Positions 63,028 to 64,000 of a stretch of 64,000 nucleotides of DNA are shown in pieces. Source of the DNA: G963422745 sp963422745 (GTDB lineage: Bacteria > Actinomycetota > Acidimicrobiia > Acidimicrobiales > Aldehydirespiratoraceae); contig OY730477.1 in the NCBI GenBank assembly GCA_963422745.1, positions 992,001-1,056,000 on the forward strand, read 5' to 3'. The translations under genes and the position numbers were made by a program. The notes under the pieces were generated by a model. The model saw nothing but the letters and a program-made list of their open reading frames with translations. It had not been told where the DNA came from and ran no database searches. Every line of letters begins with the position of its first letter. Position 1 is the stretch's first letter.

Positions 63028-63140
63028 GGCCTAGCAGGTCGCGAGGTGGCGTGTCGGCCCAGGATCACCGAAGATACTGGTTACAGGCTGACAGGCCTAG
63101 CAGGTCGCGAGGTGGCGTGTCGGCGCAGGGGTGCGCCTTG
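63028..63140. repeat. 66-bp repeat near the MFS gene end
   Basis: GGCCTAGCAGGTCGCGAGGT plus GGCGTGTCGGC occurs at 63028 and 63094 (period 66). Confidence 0.9.
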
Positions 63141-63143
63141 GAG

Positions 63144-64000
63144 CTAGGTGACGATGGCAGTGGTTTGGGCGGGGTGGGTGCCGCGGAAGCGAAGGGCGCC
63201 GAGCATCACAACGGCGAGGCTGAACAGGCCGCTAGCGGCCCAGGTGGGTCCGGCACCGAAATTGTCGTACAGAAGCGCCGCCGGAAGGGCCGTTGCCCCA
63301 GCGCCCAGCACCTCGACGGCCCCCATTAGCCCGAGGGCCGCGGCCTGGCGTTCCTCAGGCACCGAACGAGACACAGCTACTTGCGCGGCGGTAAATCCGA
63401 AGGCATCAAACACACCGAATCCCAACATCACGACGACCGGCCAGACCAGACCCGGCACGATCCCGAACAACGTCATCCCTGCCGCGCTCACCGCTGTCCC
63501 AACCACCGCCACGGTCGGCGGGCCGACCCGGTCGGCGAAACGCCCCGCAGATGGCGATAAGAACAACACCGGCAGGACCAGCACGGTGAAGATGATCCCC
63601 ACCTCAAGAGACCCACCCCCGCGATCCTTGAACATGATCGGCATCACGGCCTCCCAGCTACCGATCAGGGAGAAATATCCACCGATCACCAAAAGCGCAC
63701 CCTGCAGGCGTCGCACTCTCAGCAGCCCGAACGACGCCACCTTGTTGGTGTCGATGGCGCCCTGGTCCGGCGGAAGGCGCACAACGAACGGAACAAACAC
63801 GGCCATCCCCACAGCGAAGGCGACGAATGGGGCACGTATCCCTACAGTCTCAACGAACACCGCAGCGACGATCGGTCCTGCCAGGAACCCGCCCATCTCG
63901 CCGACGACCATCCTGCCCAGGTTCTCGCCGACCCGTTCGGGGTCCATCACAGCGGCCGCGCGCCGCAAGCCGGGCATTGCCAGACCAGCGGCAAAACCCA
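63144..64000 (-). CDS. MFS transporter, C-terminal part (cut by window end)
   Basis: At least 285 residues; the frame is open to the window edge, so the N-terminus lies outside. Seven to eight hydrophobic segments are visible (MVVGEMGGFLAGPIVAAVFV; FVAFAVGMAVFVPFVV; GALLVIGGYFSLIGSW; VGIIFTVLVLPVLFL; PTVAVVGTAVSAAGMTLFGI; VWPVVVMLGFGVFDAFGF; TWAASGLFSLAVVMLGAL). The loop SPSAGRFADRVGP is the MFS motif between helices. Drug or metabolite efflux is likely; substrate unknown. Confidence 0.85.
   Translation of the reverse strand, partial: GFAAGLAMPGLRRAAAVMDPERVGENLGRMVVGEMGGFLAGPIVAAVFVETVGIRAPFVAFAVGMAVFVPFVVRLPPDQGAIDTNKVASFGLLRVRRLQGALLVIGGYFSLIGSWEAVMPIMFKDRGGGSLEVGIIFTVLVLPVLFLSPSAGRFADRVGPPTVAVVGTAVSAAGMTLFGIVPGLVWPVVVMLGFGVFDAFGFTAAQVAVSRSVPEERQAAALGLMGAVEVLGAGATALPAALLYDNFGAGPTWAASGLFSLAVVMLGALRFRGTHPAQTTAIVT

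Overview
The window looks like a chromosome segment of a high-GC actinobacterium, most plausibly of the Acidimicrobiia type. The clues are three F420-dependent luciferase-like oxidoreductases (one only a fragment), small SRPBCC, SnoaL and SCO6745-type proteins, an enoyl-CoA hydratase, a phytanoyl-CoA-dioxygenase-like enzyme, actinobacterial-style type III Mod/Res subunits, and frequent GTG/TTG starts. A host-associated lifestyle is only a guess, based on the many FnIII proteins, restriction systems, toxin-antitoxin genes and decayed genes. No rRNA, tRNA, transposase gene or CRISPR array was found.

Layout. 0.1-5.9 kb: two exported serine proteases with fibronectin III (FnIII) repeats, minus strand. 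6.2-12.3 kb: metabolic genes (enoyl-CoA hydratase, LLM oxidoreductase plus SRPBCC, thioesterase, pterin dehydratase) around a secreted protein that is flanked by long direct repeats. 12.7-18.9 kb: a type ISP (LlaGI-like) restriction-modification enzyme whose reading frame breaks up in its specificity domain into an array of short alternative end cassettes; its last domain is a separate ORF. 18.9-20.7 kb: an XRE-ImmA regulator with a PIN-like partner. 20.8-29.9 kb: housekeeping and accessory metabolism (FAD-linked dehydrogenase, acyl-CoA-dehydrogenase-like protein, broken ZIP transporter, class I aldolase, alpha/beta hydrolase, LLM oxidoreductase, NTF2-like protein, dioxygenase). 30-52.6 kb: a mosaic of a type III mod-res pair, a second mod without res, res fragments, and three more large FnIII proteases plus a protease relic. 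52.6-60.5 kb: Fic protein, a broken dprA-like gene, an HTH-DUF3800 pair between 133-bp direct repeats, a DUF4143 ATPase and a frameshifted DUF433/DUF5615 toxin-antitoxin pair. 60.5-64 kb: nitroreductase-SRPBCC fusion, SCO6745-like protein, MFS transporter cut by the window edge.

The main result concerns the restriction genes. The only G/C runs of ten or more that I noticed lie in them: G10 and G11 in the type ISP gene, C15 in its cassette array, G10 in mod1 and C10 in mod2. Just after the G11 run all three frames are open and lead to different short end cassettes; after the C15 run all three frames are again open and lead to three further cassette ends. This looks like a slippage-driven selector for the end of a specificity domain. 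The two mod genes are nearly identical except for a block between the DPPY and FxGxG-type motifs, where the target recognition domain of a beta-class methyltransferase lies, and mod2 has lost its res. Together these resemble phase-variable methylation loci, here in an actinobacterium.

A second theme is widespread tandem duplication (18-127 bp units, two to ten copies) whose units start or end inside a gene terminus, so start or stop codons with their flanks are copied. A third is recombination between protease and restriction modules: the 5' and 3' relics of a second res gene sit on either side of a 10-kb block of three FnIII proteases.
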